NCBI GenBank assembly: GCA_032716605.1
Contig: CM064512.1
Span: 25,491,781-25,555,780 of the forward strand
DNA from: Paralithodes platypus
Lineage: Eukaryota > Arthropoda > Malacostraca > Decapoda > Lithodidae
Length of the DNA: 64,000 bases
Direction: 5' to 3'
How positions within the stretch are numbered: position 1 is the first letter of the stretch; the number at the start of each line of letters is the position of its first letter. Both the position numbers and the translations under genes were made by a program. The notes beneath the pieces are model-generated. The model made no database searches, was not told where the DNA came from, and worked only from the letters and a program-made list of their open reading frames with translations. Of the stretch, positions 21,701-31,745 are shown piece after piece.

Positions 21701-23283
21701 CTCTTTTGAGTTATTGAATTAGTGAATCCTTGGCCATTGTCTTCATCTTCACAGACATCTCGCGGAGTGAGATTCTGGAACAAGGACAAGCTGGTGCCAT
21801 GGAATGAACTTGTAGATGTCGCAGAGCTAGGGTTGTGGTCGATGTTGTCTGCAGCACTGGTGATGAAATGCCCTTTGCGAAGTTGAGGAGGACAGACTGT
21901 GCCAATCTGATGGTAATAGTCACAGACGTTATTACCCAATGATGTGATCAAGTCCATTGTGCGGTTGTATGATGCCGACATACCAAGAGTATATAGACTC
22001 TCAATCAACTTTCTATCTCTGGTTAGTGCATGAGCCTTAAGACCTACATAGACGGGTAGTGGCGTTTCACGATCTTTGCTGTGATATACTTGTGGATTTC
22101 TCACAGAATCCCTGCGTCTCTTGATGCTGTTGTACACCAACAGCTGAGCAATGGATAGTATTGGTTGGCTGATAGTTGTGTTGGATGTTTGATCTGTGAT
22201 GTTTGAACCATTGATAAGCATGCTGACCAGTGACAAAAGGGACCGTGGAACAGACTCCACTTGGCTGTTATGGCCAAACGATCCAGAGAATGTTATTTTG
22301 TGTGCGAAGATGTCCTGTCGGATCATTTCAGCAATTTGGGTCATCATGACACTCTGCTCGTCTCGATCAGTCTGGTATCCTTCTCGGAGAATAGAGCCAA
22401 CATCTTCTTCACAAGCCATGAACACATCTCGTCCTTCTTTGTAAGCTTTCATCCTTGGGAGATGCATGAGAATGCGGTCTTTCAGATGCTTACTGTTTAC
22501 TCGTGCAGTAACATCCACTCCAAGTTGATTTAGCCTGTCAGTGTAGAGCTTCACAAGATCTGCAAGTCTGAACACCTTCACATCCTCATCTTGCCTCTTC
22601 TCCTCAATGTAGGAAATCAGCTGAGCCAAAGCAATTCCTTTACATGTCTGGTCATCTGCGGCATCCTGATCCTGTGATACCTTTGCACGTGCTCTATTGT
22701 ACAGGTTTGTAAGGCAGTTTGCATGATACTTTGCCTCCTGGGCAATAAGGTCTCCTGCACTTAATTTTGCAAGAAGATTTTCATGTTGTAGATCATGTGC
22801 GCATTTCCTCACACGAAAATCTAGTTGAAATGTACAGACTTCGCGGAGGTTCTCCTTTGTTTGCTTCTGGGAACAAAAGAAGCATTTGGGACAATTGCTG
22901 CCAACTGTTCCACTTGAGGCAGTATCACCACCACTGCTAGTGCTACGTGTGAAAATTCGTTTTGAAGCAGTCCCATCTTCCTCAGACTTGTGCTTTCGTT
23001 TTGCGCGTTCCAGTTTGGTATGTGAAAACTTCTGATAACAAGATTTGTGCCACTTTGCATTCTGTTCTTTCAATGTTAATTGAATACCATTCCCATGGTC
23101 AAGTCGTGCCAGATTGATTTTGATTGGCATTGAGTCAAGGTTACTAAACTGTGTGATGTTGTCTACTATGGTTTCATAGCCTCTGTCAGTTGGTGATATG
23201 AGAGACTCTTTGGTGTCCAGTTGACAAAAAACACAGATAGTCCAATCAGTTGCTTGAACAGATGAAGATGAGGCACTGGCCAT
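18733..23283 (-). CDS. Academ-like transposase with FEN/XPG-like nuclease region
   Basis: A 1516-residue intronless ORF starting at an ATG (23283), with no stop or frameshift. Two N-terminal zinc-finger-like modules share one layout: C17-x2-C20...H79-x2-C82 and C134-x2-C137...H187-x2-C190. The middle (about 560-920) has VIRGDQPLY (D658), GGLHTEM (686-692) and AVDHCHEQNNG (D874, E878), candidate RNase H-fold transposase residues. The C-terminal third resembles a FEN/XPG 5'-nuclease in motif order: D1115 in MDGAALV, VVWD (1155-1158), HEEAD (1248-1252), VDTDVVVL (D1276, D1278), GCD (1336-1338) and GKKTAWK (1347-1353), the last like a helix-hairpin-helix. The tail (1478-1512) carries nine Cys in CxC-type spacing. 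Predicted role: transposition in the nucleus. It could alternatively belong to an undescribed related superfamily. Confidence 0.75.
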   Translation of the reverse strand: MASASSSSVQATDWTICVFCQLDTKESLISPTDRGYETIVDNITQFSNLDSMPIKINLARLDHGNGIQLTLKEQNAKWHKSCYQKFSHTKLERAKRKHKSEEDGTASKRIFTRSTSSGGDTASSGTVGSNCPKCFFCSQKQTKENLREVCTFQLDFRVRKCAHDLQHENLLAKLSAGDLIAQEAKYHANCLTNLYNRARAKVSQDQDAADDQTCKGIALAQLISYIEEKRQDEDVKVFRLADLVKLYTDRLNQLGVDVTARVNSKHLKDRILMHLPRMKAYKEGRDVFMACEEDVGSILREGYQTDRDEQSVMMTQIAEMIRQDIFAHKITFSGSFGHNSQVESVPRSLLSLVSMLINGSNITDQTSNTTISQPILSIAQLLVYNSIKRRRDSVRNPQVYHSKDRETPLPVYVGLKAHALTRDRKLIESLYTLGMSASYNRTMDLITSLGNNVCDYYHQIGTVCPPQLRKGHFITSAADNIDHNPSSATSTSSFHGTSLSLFQNLTPRDVCEDEDNGQGFTNSITQKRGLRKISDLPLSYTELKPTRLPKNDVFVPPIPADLASSNTPLTKDMDKEYDWLSHVEKHHADDISAEATLSWAAYHAIRVPDPDILPSVNAMMPLFVEEASSPSMLRHCMEVVKSAVHHLNPGQTPVIRGDQPLYATLKKLQWNMSELYGEDKFVMLMGGLHTEMTGLKALGHWLDGSGWVEVLQEADVATPGIAESFLKASHVTRTRHAHQVTACALYILLKKAYDGYVANNSEESTDTFSTWCERRKAESPQFMYWHTSLELELLLFTFVQSLRTGDFGLYVDTLKTLTPWFFSLNHTHYARWMSVHVRDMSSLSHTHPDVAKEFQQGKFVVAKSQRKFSLIAVDHCHEQNNGVMKDEGGIIGLTQDANSLLRWAVAGPELVRVISEFEATMVGKQQSSGQRNHHEQTRSTQKLFDGQVQAVVSVMEDMGSPFEEEGQDLLRLHTKDIMDEQSVECLTTLASKGQEQYATFVEERLRTNTKPITATITRNKVVLFNVQGKRSNKSGDKVSLLKSESSLFASLYVACQTRKGDLNNFFNHENLSFPPSLSAYEQLRPGKKSDLIECLEKKVGSSNDVTPETEVRIMDGAALVHFLRPEGCKTFGDYAAKVFLPYINNAQSQALRVDVVWDQYFDNSLQSQTREQRVTGPIQRRRVGASSPTPKNWQQFLRLANNKTDLFTFLNKELLGNASGDQTLIVTDGTNVLCLPTRDTSNIAPCNHEEADSRIMVHVSDAVMQGFHKILVRTVDTDVVVLAVAVVQQLAQRQQIELWIAFGCGKDFRYIPAHEICASLGTERSLALPVFHAYTGCDTVSHLVQVGKKTAWKVWEAHDEFTATFYELHNAPEQIGEATEASLEYFTIRLYDRTATSRSINEVRKNLFIHKGRQISCLPPTKAALQQHMKRAVLQGGHHWGCTTVPERQLPSPSEWGWTCPEKWRPLWSNLPEASATCPELLKCSCRGGCTDCKCVDAHLKCTAYCKCKSDCDNSV

Positions 23284-23880
23284 TTCTGTGAATATTCAGT
23301 ACGTCTTGACTATCACTGTGCGCAGATCAAATATATCAAACTTGCTGAAACTGGAAACAAAATATGATTAAGGCCGAGGGTTTATCCTTTTACCACCTTT
23401 ATCAAATACATCTGTTGCACACATTCCTTTATGGGATACAACTAGGTTCAGTTTCCCTACACCTAGCCCGATCGTTCATCCAGTGCCATTTAAGTCCCGT
23501 GCGATCTGTACACCTTCCGGGTAATTCTTAAGCCCCGTTACCCTTGGCTCGGCTCTCCCGCGCTGGCACATCCTGTCAATTCAGGCGCGGCTATCTAACT
23601 ACATCTACCAACTACAGTTTAGTAGCTAGTGGATTTGGGGCTGTTAGATAGCATTTGGGACACTGATCTAGATATACTAGTACTTATTAAAGTACTAGTA
23701 TATCTAGATCAGCTGGCACTGAACCCCATGCTGAGTTACACAGCAGTAATGTCACCAGTGTGCCCTGGTTGTGTGCTGACATTCACTCTATTATATAGAT
23801 ATATATGCTTTTATACATCTTTTGAACCATTTTAGGAGTGAATATAGGAAAATAAATAAAAGTACAAAGTCATAACACTT
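23284..23880 (-). other. Transposon leader with perfect 23-bp hairpin
   Basis: The region between the transposase start and the right inverted repeat holds no coding sequence. It contains a perfect palindrome with arms at 23663-23685 and 23690-23712 (CTGATCTAGATATACTAG... and its complement) and a 4-base ATTA loop. Confidence 0.8.
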
Positions 23881-23896
23881 CATAGTACTTCAGAAA

Positions 23897-24050
23897 CTGC
23901 ATCGTTGCTGCCGGTTGCTAAGGAAAATGCTTTGCCTAGCAACCGTTGCTATGCAATACAGAAATCTCGGTGGCTCCTGCTCTGAAAATGTAAAGTAGGT
24001 CCTTGTGAACATTTCCGGGAAGTTTCATGCTTGTATCACCTTGTGAGCAA
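23897..24050 (-). repeat. Right inverted repeat of the Academ-like element
   Basis: Reverse complement of the left repeat, with an extra segment of about 37 bp (23991-24027) inside the outer 22 bp. It contains CCTAGCAACCGTTGCTATGC, an almost perfect dyad. Confidence 0.85.
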
Positions 24051-24179
24051 TGAACGTATGATTTTTAAAATATTAACTTTTCCTATGTTATCACACACAT
24101 TTCCCTTGCCATGCGTGTTCGGGTGAAGTTATGAATAACAAAATCTTGCAACAGGTCAGTAACCAAGTATCTGCACTGA

Positions 24180-24640
24180 GTCTATGTATGATCTTCTCGT
24201 TTATATCTGTACGGAGTCTATGTATGATCTCGTTTATATCTGTACGGAGTCTATGTATGATCTCGTTTATATCTGTACGGAGTCTATGTATGATCTCGTT
24301 TATATCTGTACGGAGTCTATGTATGATCTTCTCGTTTATATCTGTACGGAGTCTCTCGTTTATATCTGTACGGAGTCTATGTATGATCTCGTTTATATCT
24401 GTACGGAGTCTATGTATGATCTCGTTTATATCTGTACGGAGTCTATGTATGATCTCGTTTATATCTGTACGGAGTCTATGTATGATCTCGTTTATATCTG
24501 TACGGAGTCTATGTATGATCTTCTCGTTTATATCTGTACGGAGTCTATGTATGATCTTCTCGTTTATATCTGTACGGAGTCTATGTATGATCTTCTCGTT
24601 TATATCTGTACGGAGTCTATGTATGATCTTCTCGTTTATA
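24180..24640 (+). repeat. 33/36-bp minisatellite, about 14 units
   Basis: The unit is TATGTATGATCTCGTTTATA + TCTGTACGGAGTC, 33 bp, alternating with 36-bp units that carry CTTCTCG. One unit near 24352 is truncated. Both lengths are multiples of three, so open reading frames of 160-180 residues appear in two frames; these are by-products, not genes. Confidence 0.95.
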
Positions 24641-24905
24641 CGGTATGGTTACCCTATAATCGTTAATATCTAATTTATGTACATTACCTGATCTCATTAC
24701 TTGACAATACAATTCACAAATATCTTTTGTTAAAATATTGCCCACTCGTCTCTGCTAAATTCGAAATTTAGCGTATATTAATTTTACAGAGGTCATACTT
24801 GATATTTTCATTCCCTTTGTAAAGTCCCTCACACGTAATATGTTTAACCATTGCATGGGATCATGGCTACATCTATACAAAGTCAATATAATACATACAT
24901 GGGCG

Positions 24906-24906
<1 letters not shown>
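24641..24906. other. Non-coding stretch
   Basis: No gene or repeat recognised. Confidence 0.4.

Positions 24907-24966
<60 letters not shown>
24907..24966. repeat. (TA)n microsatellite
   Basis: About 29 TA dinucleotides. Confidence 0.95.
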
Positions 24967-24968
<2 letters not shown>

Positions 24969-25534
24969 GATTGATAGATAGATGGATAAGACTCAATCAG
25001 TTTCTCTAATAAAATATGTATATCAAAACGCCAAGTACACAAACATGTGTACATGCACACACCTACTATATGGGTTTCAGAGGCCGTGTGGCATCGTTTT
25101 TTGGGAATAACTTATTAACAAACAGTTGGATCAGTATGATCTTTTGACACAGCTTTTTTCACACCGTCCCCTAATTTTCGTCAATATAGTGCATTACCAA
25201 AAGTGTAGAAATAAGCCACTTGTCCCTGTGTCATGAGGTTATAATCACACATTAATGACTAAGAAACGGACAAGGCTACCGTGGCTTACCTGTGAGAACC
25301 ACCAAACCATTATTGCTCCTCCATCAAACACGGTAGTTATCAGCCACCACCCAACCCTAGTAATGCCTTTGATTGCAAGTTATCTGTCAATATCAAGTAT
25401 AAATATACAAAAAATACATACAATGCATGGATAGGTTACGCATGATGCATATTTCAGAAAACTCAGAGAGGGAGAAAGAGTTAGATGAACATAATTCAAC
25501 ATCTAGGTCGTCAGTCAAAGATAATTAGATAGCT
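24967..25534. other. Non-coding stretch
   Basis: AT-rich, no gene. It ends in a short GATA-like run at 25529-25546 that leads into the palindrome. Confidence 0.4.
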
Positions 25535-25791
25535 AGATAGATAGACCTTAAGTATTCTCAATTCAGTTTTGGATCGGGATATTAACAATTATATGTATAC
25601 TGAAACTATATGGTTCTTTCCCAAAAACTTGTGGTTATGATTCTGACATCGCATATTTATTGCTCGTCCATTTCTCAATAATATCATATAATTGGAAATA
25701 GTTTTTTTGGAAAGAACTATATTTTCAGTATACATATAATTTATAATATTCAGATCCACAACTGAATTGGGAATACTTAGGTCTTTCTATC
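25535..25791. mobile_element. Small palindromic MITE
   Basis: Arms 25535-25632 and 25698-25791 are inverted copies with a few mismatches (TTAAGTATTCTCAATTCAG / CTGAATTGGGAATACTTA; TTATATGTATACTGAAA / TTTTCAGTATACATATAA). The loop is about 65 bp. The target duplication is unclear, as flanks are GATA-rich. Confidence 0.7.
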
Positions 25792-26874
25792 TATTTATAA
25801 TGATATGATGCAAGTGGTTTAAATGATTCACAACACACCAAATTCATAACCGTGAGATACCATGAGGCGGACAGCTGAAGGGAAGGAAGAAAGGTGTGGT
25901 GGAAGGTAGGAGGTGGAGTGAGAGAGGGGGGTTGGGGAGGTGGGTGCAAAGCTACCAAATTACGATTTCAATAGGGTGGTGAGAAACAGGACTTGTGCGC
26001 AAATTGTACATACATGTATCCAATCCATTTTCTAGTAATTATAAATCAATACTGTATGTCAATCTCAATACTTATGTTTACACTCCTCTTATAACTTGTA
26101 TATAAAACCATATATGCGATGATTCTTGCTCTGTCCTAGTCCTAGTCTTCCAATTATATAAGGTGGATTGCACCCATAAAAGGTTATTAACTATATATCA
26201 TAGGTCCCTGCTTAATTATATAATATAATTGTATCAAATCTACTGACTCAAAGATTTAGAAAAAAATACAGGATACATATTTATTTATTTACATGCTGAA
26301 GGTGGACTGCGACTGTACGATCAGCCCCATCTGAGTTTGATAAGATATTTGGTTATCATTCTCTTTCAGGTTTTTCTTCCTCCATCCCCTTCTTGTTTTT
26401 CCTTCGTCCAACCTCTCCACTTAATCATCCGCCATTCACTTCGCCCTTCCAATTTCTCTGTCCACTATTTTCACCGGGTGTTCCTTCAGTAACAAACTCT
26501 CTGACAGTCATTCTTTCTTTTCCTGGGCTCTCGTCTCTCATCAAGTTTTCTATACTCGCAGACTCTCTAAACAATGTGTATACAATACAGAATACACAGT
26601 CTGTAGCAGAAGCGGTGCATATTTGTGTATTATTATTTTATATGAACACATTTAGATAGTTGCAAAAATATATGTCACGTATTCGAAGGAGTGTTTACAT
26701 AATTGTATACCAATCTGTTAAATTAGATTGAACAAAATATTTGTTTAATTAAACTTTCATAATATTACTCAATGGAAGTACAGATGGCTGTAGGGAATAT
26801 TGACGTGAAATAAACGTAAAGTGCGTATTCAGGAACGTGATAAAGAGAGTTATTGTTGTGTTGCACCCAGCTGA
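25792..26874. other. Non-coding stretch
   Basis: Includes a purine-rich segment (25865-25950). No gene; ORF 26393-26659 plus is a short low-complexity reading without motifs. Confidence 0.4.
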
Positions 26875-27140
26875 CTACCGACTCATATCCAGCCCTTTAC
26901 AACAGTTCTGGCAGCTTGGTGAAGCCCCCACGCCCTCAAGCTGCAAACAACTCTTAACCAGAACGAGGCACACCGAACGTTGGACCTCATTAGAGGTATG
27001 TATGGAAGAGGCATCCATGGCTGAGCACTTGCTTAGTACTTTAAGAGCCACGCTGAGTTTTTCAATCCATTTAGGATTGTTCATATTACATTTGGTTATC
27101 AGCTCATTAGCATTATCACTCCACCACATAAATACCCTTT
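26875..27140 (-). other. Possible unidentified exon
   Basis: The minus strand has an open stretch of about 85 codons with mixed, protein-like composition (NANELITKCNMNNPKWIEKL, LSKCSAMDASSIHTSNEVQ, CLVLVKSCLQLE). An AG lies just upstream (CAAAAG before about 27140) and a GTAGTC donor-like sequence downstream at about 26877. The plus strand is also open across the segment. I do not recognise a family; the splice signals are weak and the call is tentative. Confidence 0.2.
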
Positions 27141-27380
27141 TGCATTAGGAATCTGACATGATCAACGTTAATTTAAATAATGTCACCTGGAATGTGAGTA
27201 AATATACAGTATAGGCGTATGGACAAAAATATATAATATAAATAATAACAGATAAGGTAAAGCTCCTCTCCAAGCCCCACACGCAGCCTAGGATACCTCT
27301 GGGAACTGTTCACGTTATATATGCATAGTTATTTCACTCCCACACACGAGAACCTACACTGAGGGGTATCGATATAAACA

Positions 27381-27381
<1 letters not shown>

Positions 27382-27421
<40 letters not shown>
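27382..27421. repeat. (TA)n microsatellite
   Basis: About 20 TA dinucleotides followed by a T-rich run. Confidence 0.9.
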
Positions 27422-27425
<4 letters not shown>

Positions 27426-27620
27426 TTTTTTCTGTGTTTTTCTTCTTCAGCCAGTCATGTTCTCGGTAGGCTCTGCAAGTAAATCCAAGTGTACTGTACT
27501 GAATTGTTGATTTAACCATTGCGGTCTGTGTTTTACAATAGTAGAGTGGTCAGTAGTACACAGTGTATAAACAACTACTGAAACATGTTCCTGAGCTCTT
27601 GTGATTTTCTTTAAGAAAAC

Positions 27621-27738
27621 ATATTTATTTAGCTTGATGTTCAGATCATATCAGCAATATGTAAATACGTATAGAATATGCATTTAAATATATATAGCTG
27701 ATTTGATCTGAACATCAATCTAAATATATATTTACATA
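27621..27738. repeat. Imperfect palindrome, arms of about 43 bp
   Basis: 27621-27663 (TTAGCTTGATGTTCAGATCA core) and 27696-27738 (TGATCTGAACATCAATCTAA core) are inverted copies around a 32-bp loop. It could be a tiny MITE. Confidence 0.7.
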
Positions 27739-29234
27739 CGGAAAACGCAAGAACTCACGAACATTTGTCTGTAGCTGTACAGTACAACAGTCACTATATG
27801 AAGTATAGCAGATTTAAACAAACGTTTTGTCAGTCTAATTTATTTCAGCTCTCCTGGCCTGATATCTGCTTAAGAAAACATACTTATGCATTTTGTCACC
27901 TAAGGCACTTTTATCTTCTGTCTAGTTCCATGCCTATCTCCTGTCTCTGATGCTCGACACAAAAATATAGTTTGGTAAAAACGGGTCATTACAGTTTCCG
28001 AAATGGCGAATAAATTATGAATCTCTTTAACTCAGCTTGAATAGCGGCGAATTTTTGCTAAGTGTGGTCTGTTACAAAGACTGTGTCCAAGTGTATTTTG
28101 TTGTTGTACTGTATAATCATCAAAACACAATCATTGATAATTATGTAACGTCTAGCAACTGTTGAATTATATATAAAGGGGAATCCAGTGAAAACCTACT
28201 GTCAGTAATTATGAATTTTGTTTTCTAATTGTAAATTTGATTACGATTCAGACACAGTGTGATGTAATATAATGCCTTTGATTTGCTTGAAAATGCTGGA
28301 GTATGCTTTATTATTTGTGTATTTGAGTGTGTGTGTATAAGTTGGAGTTGGTAAGTGTGTTTGTGTCCTCTGGCGGCATCTGTATGCACTTTTAGTTTGG
28401 AAAACACTAGGTATTTCGTTTCTGGATGATATGTAATTTCAATTATTGGTATTCATTTGCATAACGGAAAGAATGAAGAACAAGTAACTATCAAAATTAA
28501 CTTTTCATTTCTCCTTCAATTTATTTTCCCTTTTAGCAGTATAAAACTATAGTGAACTCACATTACCTTGGCAGTTAATAGCATGCATCACCTTAAGGAC
28601 TTTTATATTTAAATATAGCAGATCCGACATCTTGAAGATTATTACAGTGTACACATTTTGTGTTTCGCATTATTGAAGATATTGATTGGGTGTTGATATA
28701 TTCGAGCAATATAATTTTAGTTTACCTCATATAATAAAGGACAGCGCTCTTCAGAAAACCTTGCATAACAATTTAAATATAATAATATAAATGGCCCCCG
28801 GCTACTCTCTGAAAGAGTTATCTACAAATGTTATTAGATCAATGTTTCTAATGTCTCTTAATTGGCAGGCTCGGTATCATTTACCCAGAAAATATGATAT
28901 TTGCATGGGGCGAAACGGTATATAATTATCGAAGGAATGAAGCGAAGCGTCTTGAAATAACCAAAGTATTGAAGCGGGACAGGGAGCAGTGGGTGGATGC
29001 GTGTGACAATTATACAGTATATATATATAGAGAGAGAGAGAAAGAAAGAGAGAGAGAGTATTATGTGTACAATAAATCGACCGGAAACGAACCTTTGTGT
29101 TCATAGTTGACACACGAAATTACTGTGGCAGAGCGTGAATTACACCAAATAGTATTTGGAGCGGATATTTGCACCCGACCGTGAAAATAACACTATACGG
29201 TATTTGCACCCGACCGTCATATTGTGCGTCGTGT
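27739..29234. other. Non-coding stretch
   Basis: No gene. Short (TA) and (GA) runs at 29015-29060. A short duplicated phrase, TATTTGCACCCGACCGT (29166 and 29202), lies just before the large minisatellite. Confidence 0.4.
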
Positions 29235-31745
29235 TATGTATATCTCTGTCACCAACAAACATATCTCCGTCACCAACACACATATCTCCGTCACCAACAC
29301 CAACAAACATATCTCCGTCACCAACACCAACAAACATATCTCCGTCACCAACAAACATATCTCCGTCACCAACACCAACAAACATATCTCCATCACCAAC
29401 ACCAACAAACATATCTCCGTCACCAACACCAACAAACATATCTCCGTCACCAACACCAACAAACATATCTCCGTCACCAACACCAACAAACATATCTCCG
29501 TCACCAACACCAACAAATATATCTCCGTCACCAACACCAACAAACATATCTCCGTCACCAACACCAAAAAATACGTCACCAACACCAACAAATATATCTC
29601 CGTCACCAACACCAACAAACATATCTCCGTCACCAACACCAACAAATATATCTCTGTCACCAACAAGCATATCTCCGTCACCAACACCAACAAACATATC
29701 TCCGTCACCAACACCAACAAACATATCTCCGTCACCAACACCAACAAACATATCTCGGTCACCAACACCAACAAACATATCTCGGTCACCAACAAACATA
29801 TTTCCGTCACCAACAAACATATCTCCGTAACCAACACCAACAAACATATCTCCGTCACCAACACCAACAAGCATATCTCCGTCACCAACACCAACAAACA
29901 TCTCAGTCACCAACACCAACTAACATATCTCCGTCACCAACACCAACAGGCATATCTCCGTCACCAACACCAACAAACATATCTCCGTCACCAACACCAA
30001 CATGCATATCTCCAACACCAACAAACATATCTCCGTCACCATCACCAACAAACATTTCCGTCACCAACACCAACAAACATATCTCCCGTCACCAACACCA
30101 ACTAACATACTATCTCCATCACCAACACCAACCAACACATCTCCGTCACCAACACCAACAAACACATCTCCGTCACCAACACCAACAAACATATCTCCGT
30201 CACCAACACCAACTAACATATCTCCGTCACCAACACCAACATCTCAGTCACCAACACCAACAAACATATCTCCGTCACCAACACCAACAAACATATCTCC
30301 GTCACCAACAAACATATCTCCGTCACCAACACCAACAAACATATCTCCGTCACCAACACCAACAAACATATCTCCGTCACCAACACCAACAAACATATCT
30401 CCCGTCACCAACACCAACAAACATATCTCCATCACCAACACCAACAAACATATATCCGTCACCAACACCAACAAACATATCTCCGTCACCAACACCAACA
30501 AACATATCTCCGTCACCAACACCAACAAACATATCTCCGTCACCAACACCAACAAACATATCTCCGTCACCAACAAACATATCTCCGTCACCAACACCAA
30601 CAAATATATCTCTGTCACCAACAAGCATATCTCCGTCACCAACACCAACAAACATATCTCCGTCACCAACACCAACAAACATATCTCCGTCACCAACACC
30701 AACAAACATATCTCCGTCACCAACAAACATATTTCCGTCACCAACAAACATATCTCTGTTACCAACACCAACAAACATATCTCCGTCACCAACACCAACA
30801 AGCATATCTCCGTCACCAACACCAACAAACATCTCCGTCACCAACACCAACTAACATATCTCCGTCACCAACACCAACAGGCATATCTCCGTCACCAACA
30901 CCAACAAACATATCTCCGTCACCAACACCAACATGCATATCTCCAACACCAACAAACATATCTCCGTCACCAACACCAACAAACATTTCCGTCACCAACA
31001 CCAACAAACATATCTCCGTCACCAACACCAACTAACATACTATCTCCGTCACCAACACCAACACATCTCCGTCACCAACACCAACAAACACATCTCCGTC
31101 ACCAACACCAACAAACATATCTCCGTCACCAACACCAACACACATATCTCCGTCACCAACACCAACCAACATATCTCCATCACCAACAAACAGATCTCCG
31201 TCACCAACACCAACAAACATATCTCCGTCACCAACACCAACAAACACATCTCCGTCACCAACACCAACATGCATATCTCCAACACCAACAAACATATCTC
31301 CGTCACCAACACCAACAAACATTTCCGTCACCAACACCAACAAACATATCTCCGTCACCAACACCAACTAACATACTATCTCCGTCACCAACACCAACCA
31401 ACACATCTCCGTCACCAACACCAACAAACACATCTCCGTCACCAACACCAACAAACATATCTCCGTCACCAACACCAACACACATATCTCCGTCACCAAC
31501 ACCAACCAACATATCTCCATCACCAACAAACACATCTCCGTCACCAACACCAACAAACATATCTCCGTCACCAACACCAACAAACACATCTCCGTCACCA
31601 ACACCAACAAACATATCTCCGTCACCAACACCAACAAACATATCTCCGTCACCAACACCAACAAACATATCTCCGTCACCAACACCAACTAACATATATC
31701 CGTCACCAACAAACATATCTCCGTCACCAACACCAACAAATAAAT
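29235..31745 (+). repeat. 2.5-kb 27-bp minisatellite with higher-order structure
   Basis: The basic unit is ACACCAACAAACATATCTCC + GTCACCA, 27 bp, mixed with shorter 21-bp units lacking one ACACCA. Blocks recur at long period: the stretch with TGCATATCTCCAACACC appears at about 30002, 30933 and 31269, each followed by the same order of variants (ATTTCCGTC, then CTAACATACTATCTCC). All unit lengths are multiples of three, so ORFs up to 580 residues appear on both strands ([18 protein letters not shown] and VTNTNKHIS on plus; MFVGVGDGD on minus). None has coding evidence beyond being open. Confidence 0.95.

Larger units (their letters stand above)
18459..24050 (-). mobile_element. Large DNA transposon, Academ-like, apparently intact
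   Basis: The outer ends read TTGCTCACAAGGTGATACAA (18459-18478) and its reverse complement (24031-24050). The match resumes inside over 18495-18590 / 23897-23985. One intact 1516-residue minus-strand ORF fills the interior. Flanks show AGAA on the left and TGAA on the right, an imperfect 4-bp duplication at best. The Academ superfamily is known for large transposases joined to an XPG-like nuclease and short (3-4 bp) target duplications, which fits; the assignment rests on motif pattern only. Confidence 0.7.

Noticed and set aside
24097..24108. ACATTTCCC at 18413 and 24100 as the 9-bp target duplication of the Academ-like element
   Set aside because: The sequences between these words and the inverted ends do not pair, so the boundary would not coincide with the terminal repeats; probably chance.
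24131..24673. Two 160-180 residue ORFs as genes
   Set aside because: They are translations of a 33/36-bp minisatellite in two frames.
26837..27148. Plus-strand ORF of 103 residues as a gene
   Set aside because: No motif; the opposite strand has the more protein-like composition, and neither has strong splice or start signals.
29235..31745. CRISPR-like array
   Set aside because: Units are contiguous tandem repeats without unique spacers, in an animal genome.
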